From the NCBI GenBank assembly GCA_037693485.1, contig CM075347.1, positions 145,589,501-145,653,500 of the forward strand: a DNA stretch of 64,000 nucleotides, given 5' to 3'. Origin of the DNA: Kitagawia praeruptora. Its lineage: Eukaryota; Streptophyta; Magnoliopsida; Apiales; Apiaceae. The notes under the pieces are model-generated. The model searched no databases, was not told where the DNA came from, and worked only from the letters and a program-made list of their open reading frames with translations. The translations under genes were made by a program, and so were the position numbers. Positions 32,570-46,068 of the stretch are shown piece by piece; the first letter of the stretch is position 1; each line of letters starts with the position of its first letter.

Positions 32570-33492
32570 TACCGAGGCATTGAACAATACTATTGTAGTA
32601 TCATGGAAGTCCTCTGTAGAACCTGAGGTGCAATGTTCTTTAGCAGCAGTTTATGCAAGCCTTGACGATAATAAGAAGACCGTGTTAAAAAGACTAACCT
32701 TTCTTGGTATATAAAATGCTTCATATGCTCACTGTAGTTAGACTATTGAGATAATCTTAACATGTATTATATTTCATGCAGGTTGTGCTACCCTCCTCTA
32801 ATGACACTGGTAAAGATATTTAAAGTAACTGTATTCCATTATTTACAGATTAGTATGCCTTTATACATTCACAAGAAACCAGCACATCAAATAACAAACT
32901 AAGAGAAACCCTCACAAATGCATGTTTTTTAGGGAACCAATCATCTGGATTTTTCTGAGCTGAAGCTCATTGGGCTTCAGTAATAATATCTAAGCCTTCA
33001 GATGTATGTAACCCTCTATCAAATTTTACCAACCTAATGTTACATTAAGAAAGCGTTGTGTTAAAGCAACGTATTTTGTCATTCATTTTCTTCTTGAAGG
33101 TTTGTAAAATTTGATGCAGTTGCTTGAACAGTAGATGGTACAAGCAGGTGAACTAAGTACAAATTTTCAAGGACTCAAGGCACTGCTAAGAACTAGAGAG
33201 TCTATGCTTGAGTCGCATGAGGCATATGGGAGAGACCCCCGGCTTCCTGGTAGGTTCCGTTTTACTATCATCGATGTCGATTACCTTTGACTCCATCCTT
33301 ACGGCTTCTGGTTGACTTTAACACTTCGCTTTTAGTTATCATAAACTCTTTGCAACTTCTTGACTATCTATCCTTTAAATTTTTAGATAAACCGGAACCA
33401 CAAACTCAGTTGTTCAATGTTACTAGGATTATGAAAGGTGCCTTTTTTGGGGGATATCCTGGTGCGAGTGGATTTGATGCAAATTTTACAAG
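32570..33492 (+). pseudogene. Exon-like fragments of an unidentified gene
   Basis: Two stretches join neatly. The first (from 33137 or earlier to 33249) ends CCTG then GT; the second (33387-33492) follows TTTTTAG. The 137-bp gap behaves as a phase-1 intron, and the joined frame reads AYGRDPRLPD then KPEPQTQLFNVTR, and later GGYPGASGFDANF. A further open stretch at 32571-32706 contains SWKSSVEPEVQCSLAAVYAS and ends at a GT donor, but the next AG acceptor (before 32782) gives an early stop in that phase, so the model is broken or incomplete there. I do not recognise the family. No start codon or full-length gene can be built, so it may be a decayed gene or exons lying far apart. Confidence 0.35.
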
Positions 33493-36042
33493 GTTGATGC
33501 AAGTATTAACAATCCTTTGAGCTCACAAAATACTTTAGTAATGCTAGTTAAATTTCATTATGGTGTTGCTTGAGAGAAGAGTTAACAGATTTTGAAACAA
33601 ATATTTTGAGAAGTCAGAATATATGCTTCATATCTCAACTGCCACTCCATCTGGTGCAGCTAGAGTATCATAGACACCATTGCATTGTGGTTGAGTCATG
33701 TCTTCTGGAACAAATTTGTAGATCTTTACCTCAACAAAGCTGTACCCAAGCTACTGAAACAATCCTATTCCAGCCATTACGTAATAGCTACCTCTTCCCA
33801 TCTCCATGCTTCTGCATAAATATGTGAAACCACCAAGTAACTACTTGCATTTCTTGAGTTCATTTGCATCAGATACTCAGCTGCAATTTCCCTCAACCGT
33901 TAGGTAATGCAAGCATCACTAATCCCACATGATCTCAGAGCTCACTAAATGTTTTGTTCATGCTAGTGATAATAAAAAGGTCATGGTTTTGCTCTGACGA
34001 ATAGTGATCCACAAGCAGCAAATCATGAATTAGATCATAATCTAAGGTTAGATTATTTAATTATGTAAGTTTACTACCCTGAAGAAGGTACCTATTGACA
34101 CCTATCAAGTAGGGTTTTGTTTCTAGCTTTAAGCTTCGGACATCAGAGAATAACTTTAAGAATCTGTACAGTAGTTAAAATTCTGTCTTGCATACATTTT
34201 CAATGTTATTTTTCAGATATGCATGCTCTCTCTTTTCATCATAGTCAGAAATTATCTATCACACAAGTCAATGTCCTTGTTCCTCAAACACATTTAGTCT
34301 TCGGTATTATAGTCAAGTATAAATTCGAAAAAAAACTGTATAATATGGAGATGGAGTTGTATATTTAGTTAGTGTAGAGAAAAAGGGACATAAGAAACTA
34401 GATAATGGTCAATGACCAATAACAATGACAAATGGAGGAAATTCTAAGCTGGCATAGAAATGGAGGCATAAGACACTAATTTTTTGTGTTTGTAAACTTA
34501 ACCGCATTTGTGCACACCGTAATCATATGTCATTTTCAAGGACTATGTCTAGTGCACATTAAGTTATATTTCATCGTCCATGACTATGTTTGTATTTCAA
34601 TGATTATACGCAATAGTGGAAGTCCATAATTGTTTCGAATAGATAGTTAAAGACTTAGAACATTACAGAAGTAGGAATCACAGGTTCACCCTTCTAACCC
34701 TTACCAAATGCACACACTCTACACTTGGCCACATGCACAATTTCAAATGCTCTAAGTGTCTATTCCTTACTATTACAGAATTACTAATGACTTCTTTTGC
34801 GGTGTATAACAATTATTGTGCAAAGAACATGATCCTTGAGTCTTGACAACGACATACAATTATTGTGTGCACAGAAGTCAGTCTCGTAACTTGCATTTTC
34901 TTACAAACACAAAGAATTAGTGTTTGGTGCCTCCTTTTTTTGCTGCTACTGCTGCCTCCTAGTGATAGTAGTATAGCTTATATTTTGATTTTGACGTATG
35001 AAGCTCTTCCGGTTTGCATGATATCTCAGATCTGTTATGACTGAATGATGGAAAAAAGTTGGGAAACATTGTCATTTACCGAAAGCTAAGTTCGTAAAGA
35101 TAAAGAAACCAGATAAAGTTATTTAGATATTATATTTGCAATTTAGTAAACTTTGTTGTAGTAGTACACAAGGTCAAAACAATCATCAGTTACATTTTGT
35201 TTTTGACCCATAGTTCATTTCTGAACTGCACTGCATATTTCTTTAGATCGTGTAGTTTATCTAAAGCTGCAAGTTCCATTTTCGAGGAAGAGCTTATTTC
35301 TATTCTCAAGGTGTCTGGAAGAAGGTCCTTTGAGGGTTGACAGCAATTGTTGTGGTACACCTCCTCCGTAAGGTTGGTTCACTTGCTACCAGATTTTTCA
35401 AAATCTGCCAATTTGATCATTTTGCTCATTATTCCTTGTTTTACTGATCCCAGTCTGAGATTATCTGGTATCAGTACTTTTCTTAAGCTTATAAATAGAT
35501 ATGTCAATAGATTCTCATTAAATTTGAGTTGTTATTGCATGACTAAGTATTTGAAATGTGTACTTTGATACAAGAATTGGTAAGAGAATTGAAATAGTAA
35601 GACAATGTCATGTTTCAGATTTAGTTGCAATATAATTTTGAATTGATTCTTTTGTTTCAAGGTTTAATAGATATATGAAGAATTTTTCAACTTTTAAGAA
35701 ACTAAAAATTTGGCATGATTGATTTTGAAAACAAAGAACCTTGCTGCTCCAAACTGAATGCGATCCAGATTTTGTTCCTAATTTCTGAAACTGCGACTGA
35801 TTGATTCAAAGTGCGTTTTTGTTGCACCAAAGTCCAAACCACAATATGCTCGTCCTTACTGAACCCTAAAAATACATCAACTCTGTGCGTTTTCTTTTGG
35901 TGGCCTAATAACAAAGGTTTCTGTAATTACAGAGCTCTGTTCTTGCATCTGTATTTTTTTAATTCAAACTCAAGTGTGCTTCCATATCTTCTTATTTCTA
36001 ACTCCTCTTTTTGAGCTTCGGACATCAGAGAATAGCTTTAAG
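33493..36042. other. No credible gene; contains a 29-bp dispersed duplicate
   Basis: Many short frames occur but none has family features. A 29-bp segment containing CTTCGGACATCAGAGAATA occurs at 34132-34160 and again at 36014-36042 with one mismatch. The region could be intronic or 3' sequence of the preceding exon-like stretches. Confidence 0.4.
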
Positions 36043-36740
36043 CAAAGGTAATATTAACTGCCTGTTTGGCTCACCTTTTTTCTAGGTCTTATGACTTATT
36101 TTCGGGTAAAAATTTTATATTTTGATAGTTTTTTTTTTAAAGTATTTAATGTATGTTTCAGATTCAATAAGTTACCCTTATATTTTTAAAAATTACAAAA
36201 ATACCATCCTTTAATAAGTATGTAAAAAGAAGGTGAAATTGTGTTTGTGTTGGGATTCCAACTACTAACCCTCTTCTATTAAACCTATGCCTTAACCAAC
36301 TTTACTACATTTAATTTTGAGTTTTGTTCAAAAATCCTATAAGATAAGCCACATCTTCTATTCTTGTCCATTCTTCTTTTACCTTTTTTTTGAGTAAATA
36401 AAATGTTATTGGATAGATAAACTTACAAAAAATATTCTAATAGATTGAGTATACTCTACAATTCTCTTTTGTAATTTTAGATTATACATACTTTAACCGA
36501 ATACAAAAAAAATTATTTATATGCTTCTCTGATCCGTGTAGATATTAAATTCTTGAAATAAAAAATAAAATTTGGTTTTCAAAAATATGTAAATTTAAAA
36601 TTTTAATTATCAAATCATACATATATAATTAATAATTGCATCACATTAGTTTTAGGTATATAAAAATTTAAATATGTGAGTTATATTATGGGGTTTGATC
36701 CACCAACTATTTAAACTTTCAACGAATAAAATATATGATT

Positions 36741-36788
<48 letters not shown>

Positions 36789-37419
36789 AAAAAAATGAAA
36801 TTATGTTAAAAATATGAGAACTCTAAAAATATGATCTATGTTATATATAAAAAGTAACATAATTAATATTCAATAAATTCAAAAAATATATAAAATTTTA
36901 AATCATAATTATTACAAAATTACAACAATTTTATATTGATCAATTAGACTATAACTCGACTATGAAGTATGGTACATATGAATATTTATATAATTTGACA
37001 AATTGATCAATATAATATATAATAGTTGAGTACTTAGATAAATATAAGATAAAATCAAAAACATTGATTGTAAATTTCTTATACATGCGTTGATCATTAA
37101 GGTCGCTTTATCATATAACATTAACTGAAATTTTAGAAGAGAAAAGTGGATGCCATTTTTGAAATAATGAAATCCATCCCATGCCTTTTCAAAAATAACA
37201 TTCGAATAGTATTATAATATATCTTAACTTTAGGTAATATCTACAGCTAACTATAAAATTATTAAGCCCTATTTAGAAATTTTTAAAATTGAGTTAAAAG
37301 CTAATTCAAAATGTAATATAAAAAATTAGTATGCAAAATTACAAAATAATTATAAAAATATTAGATAAATTGAAATCTTATAATTTATCATATTTTTAAT
37401 TACGAGAAATAAGTTCAGT
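36043..37419. other. AT-rich non-coding DNA leading to a Helitron 3' end
   Basis: No frame of note. This stretch should contain the body of the Helitron that ends at 37449, but I could not place its 5' TC end. Confidence 0.4.
36743..36784. repeat. (TA)21 microsatellite
   Basis: Uninterrupted alternating TA for 42 bp. Confidence 0.95.
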
Positions 37420-37449
37420 GCCCGTGCCTTGCACGGGCTTTTACGCTAG
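37420..37449 (+). mobile_element. Helitron 3' terminus 1
   Basis: A perfect 8-bp stem, GCCCGTGC (37420-37427) and GCACGGGC (37431-37438), is followed 8 nt later by CTAG (37446-37449) and then T. A GC-rich hairpin shortly before CTRR, inserted ahead of a T, is the diagnostic 3' end of plant Helitrons. No Rep/helicase is present, so the copy is non-autonomous. Confidence 0.75.
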
Positions 37450-37910
37450 TTAATGGTTAAATAGGAACCAATCAAAACTGAAATAGAATTTTAATAATTT
37501 GAAACTTTGGATGTTATATTCGATTTTAAAATGGAACTAAATTTTAAACTAGCCTTTGTTGAATGTTATCTATATCTATATGTTCAAGATATTTTTCTTG
37601 AATTTTCATTATTTTGATTTTTATTATTAAAATTCTTTTTTTGCATTAAATAGTTATTAATAACATTTTAATTAGTCATTAATTACACCTATTAAACATA
37701 TATTAAATTTACTCTATTTAATTTGTTTAAAAATTATCAAACTTTAGTTGAACATTATAGTTATTTTTTCAATATTAAATATTAATTATATATAGTTACG
37801 TTTATTTTTAGTTAAAATGACGAGTAACAATTGTTTATATTGCGTTATTTTTTATTCCCTACTCAAGATCACTATAATTTCTTTTCGGATGATTATAGGG
37901 TACACGACCT

Positions 37911-38570
37911 TAACTTCTCATGCAATTTTTATTATCAATAATTGTGAAAATCGTAATAAATTATGGAAGTACAAGATATTTATTTAATTTCTGGAATTGT
38001 ATACAAACAGTACAGATAGATTTTCAATTTTGCACATGAATAAATAATACATGAGTTATGATCAAATCGATTAAATTTAACAAATCCAGTCATTTATCGG
38101 AAGATAAAATTGATAAAAAAAAAAGCTATACATCTATTGTTTCATTATATTGTGTTGAAATAATTTTTTATTGTAATTAAACAAATTCTTATACTATTAT
38201 TGAATATGTATATTATGAGAGGGCTGTCGATTTTAAAAAACATTATTAACCAACTTCTCAAATAATCTTTATTATCAATGATTGTGGAATCGTAGTAAAT
38301 TATGGAAGTACATGGATCTTTACTTAATATCTGAAATTTGTAAACAAATCATGCGCATACACACATGAGTTATGGCCAAACTAATTAAATTGAACAAACT
38401 CAACCATTTTATCGGAAGATTAAATTAATAAAAATATTATATGCCCATTGTTTCATTATATTGTGTCAAAATAAATTAATATTCAAATTAAATAAATTCT
38501 TAAACTATTATTGAACATGTATATTATGAGAGGGGTGTCGGTTTTAAAAAACGTTATTAAGTTGTATTCA
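37911..38570. repeat. Diverged tandem duplication, about 330 bp x 2
   Basis: Copy 1 (37911-38250) and copy 2 (38251-38570) share CAACTTCTCA, TAAATTATGGAAGTAC, TTTCATTATATTGTGT and ATGTATATTATGAGAGGG in the same order. A more diverged third relative lies near 44395-44740. All are AT-rich and non-coding. Confidence 0.7.
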
Positions 38571-38811
38571 ATATTTTTAACTTTTGATTGTAAATATTAC
38601 GTTCATATTGTAATATTTATTTTTTTTATGTTTGTGATGTTTTTAAGATTATCAAAATTTTAGATATATATAATGAAAATATTTTTCCAATTAATAATTC
38701 ATGTTAATTATTTTTAAATTAATTTTTAATAGAAAATTCATAAGAGACCAATCAATTTTTAAAGAATAATAGAAATTAATTTATCTATTACATTACTTTT
38801 ATATTAAAAAT

Positions 38812-39218
38812 TAGAGTAAAGTTCTATGGATTACTCTTTAATTGGAGTACTTGGAGTACATATACATTTTGCCTTCAAAATTTTACAAACTTTATTATTT
38901 TTCAAAGCTTAGTACATGAATATCATTATTTCATCGAAAATCTTGAAAATTTTGTATGTTTTGCTAACAAAGTATTGCAAAATGAATTGTTCTGCGAAAC
39001 ACATTTGGGTTGCAAAACATTTATATTTTAATTGCAAAACATAAAGGATTTTCAAGATGAACATATTGCAAAACATACATGATTTTCAAGATTATCAATG
39101 AAATTATGATATTCATATAACAAGGTTTGCAAAATAATAAATTTTAAAATAGTTTGAATGCAGAACGTATATGTACTCCAAGTACTCCAATTAAAGAGTA
39201 TTCCATAAAACTTTTCTC
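38812..39218. mobile_element. MITE with about 50-bp terminal inverted repeats
   Basis: The left end (38812-38866) and right end (39165-39218) are inverted copies with a few mismatches, including the shared 20-mer CTTTAATTGGAGTACTTGGA. TTAAAAAT flanks both sides (38804-38811, 39219-39226). Long TIRs and an 8-9 bp duplication suggest a Mutator-like or hAT MITE. The interior has no coding capacity. Confidence 0.78.
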
Positions 39219-42200
39219 TTAAAAATCTATATATTATAAATTGCTGGATAACCCTTTCCTCAGGTTCGGGATCCAAATTCAGGTTTGATAGATATCCATG
39301 ACCCATTATAGTAGTAAATTATATGCTTAGGATTAGGTTCGGGATCCGTTTATATTACCCATCCAGATATATGATATGATCCATATTTTAAAATATATTG
39401 ACCCGACAAACCACTCTTGCCAAAAATTATTTCTTTGATAATACCAAAAATTGTTAACAAATGATTTTGATTGGTTAAATTATAATGGGCCCGCCAGGGC
39501 CATCCAATTAAAATATTCCAAAATACCAAATAATTATTTCCTTCACAAAACACAAATTATTTTCTTGCCAAACATTATTTCCTTTCTAAAAATTGTCAAT
39601 TTTTCTTGGCAGTTGTTATTATTAATGTCAAATAATTGGTTATAATTATAATGGGCCCGCTAGGACCATCCAATTAAAACATTCTTGCCAAAAAAAATTT
39701 CCTTGACAAAACACAAATTATTTAGTTTCCAAAAATTATTTCCTTTCTAACAATTGTCAATTATAATTATAATGGGCCCGCCAGGGCCATCTAATTAAAA
39801 CATTCTTGGCCAAAATTATTTCCTTCCACAAATTTTAAATTATTTTAAATTTTGTTTATTGATAACAAATTACTTAAATAAATTATTTTAACTTATTTAA
39901 AATAAATAAACAATTTATTTTAATAAATAATTTATTTTAATGATTTTGTTTAATTTTGTGAAAAATTATTTTATTTAATGATGTGTGTCGTTGTTGGTAA
40001 CAAATTTTGGTACCCAATTTAATACTTTTAATTACTCAAATAATTGATATTATATAAAATACACATCATGACAAACCACAAATTATTTTCTTGCCAAAAA
40101 TTATTTCCTTTCTAACAATTGTCAATTTTTCTTGGTAATTGTTATTATTAATACCAAATAATTGGTAACAAATTTTGGTACCCATTTTAGTACCTTTAAT
40201 TACTCAAATAATTGATATTATATAAAATACATCATGACAAATCACAAATTATTTTCTTGCCAAAAAATATTTCCTTCATAACTTCCTTAATACCAAATAA
40301 TTGGTAACAAATTTTGGTACCCATTTTAGTACCTTTAATTACTCAGATAACTGATATTATATAAAGTACATATCATGACAAACCACAAATTATTTTCTTG
40401 CCAAAAGTTATTTCCTTGATAACGACAAACCACAAATTATTTTCTTACCAAAAATTATTTACTTTCTAACAATTGTTAATTTTTGTTATCATGACAAACC
40501 ACAAATTATTTTCTTGCCAAAAATTATTTCCTTGATAACTTCCTTGACAAACCACAAATTATTTTCTTGCCAAAAAGTATTTACTTTCTAACAATTGTTA
40601 ATTTTTGTTATCATGACAAACCACAAATTATTTTCTTGCCAAAAATTATTTCCTTGATAATACCAAAAATTGTTAACAAATGATTTTGATTGGTCATAAT
40701 TATAATGGGCCCGCCAGGACCATCCAATTAAAATATTCCAAAATGCCAAATAATTATTTCCTTCACAAAACACAAATTATTTTTTTGCCAAACATTATTT
40801 CCTTTCTAACAATTGTCAATTTTTCTTGGTAGTTGTTATTATTAATGCCAAATAATTGGTTATAATTATAATCCATATTTTAAAATATATTGACCCGATA
40901 TTATATAAAATACACATCATGACAAATCACAAATTATTTTCTTGCCAAAAATTATTTCCTTGATAAGGTTCGGGATTGTTTATATTACCCATCCAGTTAT
41001 ATGATATGATCCATATTTTAAAATATATTGACCCGATATTATATAAAATACACATCATGACAAACCACAAATTATTTTCTTGCCAAAAATTATTTCCTTG
41101 ATAATTATAATGTGCCCGCCACGGTCATCCAATTAAAATATTCCAAAATGCCAAACAATTATTTCCTTCACAAAACACAAATTATTTTCTTGCCAAACAT
41201 TATTTCCTTTCCAACAATTGTCAAATTATTTCCTTGATAATACCAAAAATTGTTAACAAGTGATTTTGATTGGTTATAATTATAATGGGCCCTCCAGGAC
41301 CATCCAATTAAAATATTCCAAAATGCCAAATAATTATTTCCTTCACAAAACACAAATTATTTTCTTGCCATGTATTATTTCATTTCTAACAATTGTCAAT
41401 TTTTCTTGGCAGTTGTTACTATCAATGCCAAATAATTGGTTATAATTATAATCCATATTTTAAAATATATTGACCCGATATTATATAAAATACACATCAC
41501 GACAAATCACAAATTATTTTCTTGCCAAAAATTATTTCCTTGATAAGGTTCGGGATCTGTTTATATTACCCATCCAGTTATATGATATGATCCATATTTT
41601 AAAATATATTGACCCGATATTATATAAAATACACATCATAACAAACCACAAATTATTTTCTTGCCAAAAATTATTTCCTTGATAATACCAGCCAAAAATT
41701 ATTTCCTTGATAATACCAAAAATTGTTAACAAATGATTTTGATTGGTTATAATTATAATGGGCCCGCAAGGACCATCCAATTAAAATATTCCAAAATGCC
41801 AAATAATTATTTCCTTCACAAAACACAAATTATTTTCTTGCCAAACATTATTTCCTTTCTAACAATTGTCAATTTTTCTTGGTAGTTGTTATTATTAATG
41901 CCAAATAATTGGTTATAATTATAATCCATATTTTAAAATATATTGACCCGATATTATATAAAATACACATCATGACAAATCACAAATTATTTTCTTGCCA
42001 AAAATTATTTCCTTGATAAGGTTCGGGATTGTTTATATTACCCATCCAGTTATATGATATGATCCATATTTTAAAATATATTGACCCGATATTATATAAA
42101 ATACACATCATGACAAATCACAAATTATTTTCTTGCCAAAAATTATTTCCTTGATAATACCAGCCAAAAATTATTTCCTTGATAATACCAAAAAAATTTA

Positions 42201-42271
42201 ACAAATAATTTTGATTGGTTATAATTATAATGTGCCCGCCAGGGCCATCCAATTAAAATATTCCAAAATGC

Positions 42272-42371
42272 ACCCATTCAAAGCAATTTACGCGAAGGAC
42301 TCTCTTTAACAGAATATATTATTTCTTGCTACGGAGCCCGTAAGGGAGTTGTGGATACTGCTGTACGAACT
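42272..42371 (+). pseudogene. rpoC2: Plastid rpoC2 fragment (nuclear plastid DNA), about 100 bp
   Basis: Within the repeat array this short stretch translates without a stop, including [20 protein letters not shown] and then [10 protein letters not shown]. This is the conserved early region of the plastid RNA polymerase beta'' subunit. It is abruptly joined to repeat DNA on both sides: left after TTCCAAAATGC, right before ATTATATGCTTAGG. The codons are intact and GC-richer than the surroundings. RpoC2 is about 1400 aa, so this is a captured scrap and not a gene; insertion as filler during break repair is the likely route. Confidence 0.88.
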
Positions 42372-42404
42372 ATTATATGCTTAGGATTAGGTTATAGTGC
42401 GGTA

Positions 42405-42700
42405 TAACTTTAACTTTTTTGATATTATGATTTAATTATTTTAATTTATTCTTTATATCTACTACTATTACATTCATGATATAGTTGACATCACTAAAAT
42501 AATGTTATAGTGTTCAATTTTTTTATCTTTTTAAAATAAATTAATATATTAATAATTTCTTATATTAATTGTAATTTAAATTATCAAAACAAACTCATGT
42601 TCTTAAAGAATTTAAAATTTTAATTTATTAAAGTAGGCAACTTTTTAATACTACTACCAATTTTTATTTCTATATTGTAAAATTATATTTTAAAATAAAT
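42405..42700. repeat. Copy of a Helitron 3'-subterminal block
   Basis: About 290 bp homologous to 43690-43990, sharing ATTATGATTTAATT, CATGATATAGTTGACA and TAATTGTAATTTAAA in the same order. This copy lacks the terminal hairpin and CTAG, so it is a truncated relative of the Helitron end at 44032. Confidence 0.65.
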
Positions 42701-43689
42701 ATTCTATAAAATACACATCATAACAAACCAAAAATTATTTTCTTGCCAAAAATTATTTCCTTGATAATTCCAGCCAAAAATTATTTCCTTGATAATACCA
42801 AAAATTGTTAACAAATGATTTTGATTGGTTATAATTATAATGGGCCCGCCAGGGCCATCCAATTAAAATATTCCAAAATGCCAAATAATTATTTCCTTCA
42901 CAAACCACAAATTACTTTCTTGCCAAACATTATTTCCTTTCCAACAATTGTCAATTTTTCTTGGCAGTTGTTATTATTAATGTCAAATAATTGGTTATAA
43001 TTATAATGGGCCCGCCAGGGCATCCCAATTAAAACATTCTTGCCAAAAAAAAAATTCCTTGACAAAACACGAATTGTTTTGTTTCCAAAAATTATTTCCT
43101 TTCTAACAATTATCAATTATAATTATAATGGGCCCGCCAGGGCCATCCAATTAAAACGTTCTTGCCAAAAATTATTTCCTTCCACAAATTTTAAATTATT
43201 TTAAATTTTGTTTAATGATAACAAATTACTTAAACAAATTACTTTAATTTATTTAAAATAAATAAACAATTTTATTTTAATGATTTTGTTTAGTTTTGTG
43301 AAAAATTATTTTGTTTAATGATGTGTCATTTTTCTTGGTAGTTCAATAGTTGACTACTAATTTCATTATCCAAATTCTTTTTTTAATTTTTAAAATTTTG
43401 GTAATATCATTAAATTAGAAATATATTGACATCCGTACTGTTGGATCGTCGATAATTATTAATTAATTTTTAATTACTCCATAGATGACAAAATTGGCAT
43501 ATTCTTTCAAAGATTTGGCAGAGAGTAATCGGAAAAAAAAAGGATGAAGAAGAGTTCCTTGCTCCCCATTCTGTGATGTCTTAAAATCTATCCACGTGTC
43601 TGTGTGTTTTGCGTGTCTGTGACTTTAATGTATTTACTTAAAATTTAACTTTAAATTGAGTGAGAGCATACTAACTTCATTTTTTTCCC

Positions 43690-44032
43690 CCGTATTATGA
43701 TTTAATTGTTTTAATTTATTTTTTTATCTCCTACAGTTATAAAACATGATATAGTTGACACTACTAAATTAATATTACAATGTTCGATTTTTTTATCTTT
43801 CTAAAATTGATTATTGTATTAATAATTTGTTATACTAATTGTAATTTAAAATATCAAAACACCTCATGTTCTTCAGGAAATTAACATTTTTAACTATTAA
43901 AGTAGTCAACTTTTTAGTACTACTATCATTTTTCATTTCTACATTATAAAACTACACATAATTTATTAAAATTTAAAATAAAATTTATTTAAAATATGAA
44001 CTCCCGTGTGCGAAGCACGGGCATTAAACTAG
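43690..44032 (+). mobile_element. Helitron 3' terminus 2 with its subterminal block
   Basis: The hairpin CCCGTG (44003-44008) and CACGGG (44016-44021) is followed by ATTAAA-type DNA and CTAG at 44029-44032, then T. The 290 bp before it match 42405-42700. No helicase is encoded. Sequence about 50-120 bp beyond this end resembles that beyond terminus 1 (both carry ATATTTTTCTTGAATTTTCA), so the two insertions share a larger duplicated context. Confidence 0.72.
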
Positions 44033-44033
44033 T

Positions 44034-45243
44034 TATTATAATAGAAGGAAACTGGAGAGACTTACACTCAGAAGCTTCAAAATATTTTTCTTGAATTTTC
44101 ACATTTTTATTTTTTATTAAAATAATTTTCTTGCATTTAATTAATAATTAATTATACCTATTAAATATATATTAAATACACTTTATTTCATATTTAATAT
44201 AAAAGTTTAACAATTTTATTAGAACATTATTATATTATTTTTATTATTATTTTGTTATAAAATATTAATGATTTATATAAAAATACCATTATTTAAGGTA
44301 AAACAATAAAATAAAATAATTTTTATTGTCATTTCTAATCCTTATTCAAAATCATTGCAAATGTTTTGACAATAATTAATAGACGATTTTAACTTTTCGA
44401 TAAATTCGTAATCAATGATAGTGAGAATCATGATAAGATACATAAGTATATATATTTTTCGATTAACATCCAGAATTTAAATAAAAGTAATATCGTAATA
44501 TTTACATTTATACCTGAACAAATTATACACGGGGTGTGAACAACTCGATTAAATTGAATTAAGTGGACCCTTTTTTTCGTCAATTAAATCAATAAAAAAT
44601 TACCCATTCGTTGTTTGATTATTTTTTGTTGGAAAAATTAATATTCTAATTAAACACATTCTTATACTATTATTAATCAATTAATTATGCATGTATGTTA
44701 TGAGATGGGAGACGGTGTTTAAAATCGTTAATTAGTTATATTTAATATTTACAAATTTTTATTATAGGAATTATGTTGACATTGTAGTTTGGTATGGAAA
44801 AAAGTAAAAGGTGTTTAAGGAGTTGTTTTTTGCTATTTTAAACAAATTCTCACTTTTTGAGCATTAAGTAAGGGTGTTATAAAACGAGCATCGGCTTTAA
44901 AAACAATTATATGTACAAATTTATTATAAAATTTAATAAAAGAATATTAGAATATGTGAGTATCACTTTGATGTGTCTATGAATTTAATTTTAATGTTAC
45001 AAACAAAATAGTTCTTATAAAATGCTCTGAAATATTAATTAAATGTAGAGATACGGGTGTCGGATCTTTCCAAAAAAACATGAAGCATGACTTACAATAA
45101 GCATTTGAATTTTGTTTTTTTCGTCATAAAACCAAATATATCGACAAGTGAAATCAATCACACCTCTCATCACATTTACATTCTAATTCTTTTCATCGTA
45201 CAATCAATTAAACTAACAAATAATTTAATAACAAATTAAGCAA
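44034..45243. other. AT-rich non-coding DNA
   Basis: No gene. 44395-44740 is a diverged relative of the duplication at 37911-38570. Nothing else is recognisable. Confidence 0.5.
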
Positions 45244-45932
45244 TCACGTCTTTTATGATTTCATCGACAATAGAAAAGATTCACAAATGTTATTTTTACT
45301 TATTCAATGTCAAACTTTGCAAATGTTTGTAAATATTGGATTTCAAAAGCATTTTTTATACGACAAAATAGGTTCGTCAATATCTTCAAAATTATTATTA
45401 TTATTATTATTAATATTCAAGAATTTAATTGAAACATGTTTTTTTCACCTAATTCTTTTCTTTTTTTAATTTTTAAACTTTCAAATTTAATTACATTTCA
45501 CATAATTTTTAATTTATCATATTAACATTCAAATAATAAAATTTAACAAACAATAATGTTATGTGTATAATTTTTAAAAATATTTTCGTCACGTCTTTTA
45601 TGATGTCATCGACAATAGAAAAGATTCACAAATGTTATTTTTACTTATTCAATGTCAAACTTTGCAAATGTTTGTCAATATTGGATTTCAAAAGCATTTT
45701 TTATGCGACAAAATAGGTTCGTCAATATCTTCAAAATTATTATTATTATTAATATTCAAGAATTTAATTGAAACATGTTTTTTTCCACCTAATTCTTATC
45801 TTTTTTTAATTTTTAAACATTCAAATTTAATTACAATTCACATAATTTTTAATTTATCATATTAACTTTCAAATAATAAAATTTAACAAACAATAATGTT
45901 ATGTGTATAATTTTTAAAAATATTTTCGTGCC
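45244..45932. repeat. Tandem duplication, 345 bp x 2
   Basis: Copies at about 45244-45588 and 45589-45932 are very similar, both starting TCACGTCTTTTATGAT and ending TTTTTAAAAATATTTTCGT. They differ mainly by the length of an ATT run. The two similar frames of 60 and 77 codons are artefacts of this duplication. Confidence 0.85.
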
Positions 45933-46068
45933 GCGCGTAGGGTACGAATTTATACATAAACAAAATTAACAAAATTATTAAGCACCTAAAACTAAATAGC
46001 AGAAATAATTTTATACATCTAACCAAATGATTCCACTTTGGTTAGTTGTATAAAATAGTTCGACAATA

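Larger units (their letters stand above)
39340..43210. repeat. Composite AT-rich repeat array, about 3.9 kb
   Basis: The array is built from a few modules reused many times in varying order: CACAAATTATTTTCTTGCCA; AATTATTTCCTTGATAATACC; ATAATGGGCCCGCCAGG followed by GCCATCCAATTAAAA; TTGTCAATTTTTCTTGG; and a GGTTCGGGAT module with ACCCATCCAG and ATATTGACCCGATATTAT. The GGGCCCGCC module recurs about ten times. Frames across it are repeat by-products. It may be the internal minisatellite of the Helitron ending at 44032. Confidence 0.8.

Noticed and set aside
34117..36014. Frames of 67-83 aa in the region after the exon-like stretches
   Set aside because: No conserved motifs, no splice-compatible neighbours, and part is a duplicated 29-bp non-coding segment.
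36055..36400. Possible MITE starting at CTGCCTGTTTGGCTCACC
   Set aside because: I could not find a matching inverted end or target duplication.
39052..43116. Many 60-84 aa frames on both strands
   Set aside because: They share the same repeat-module translations (for example [17 protein letters not shown]) and are by-products of the composite array.
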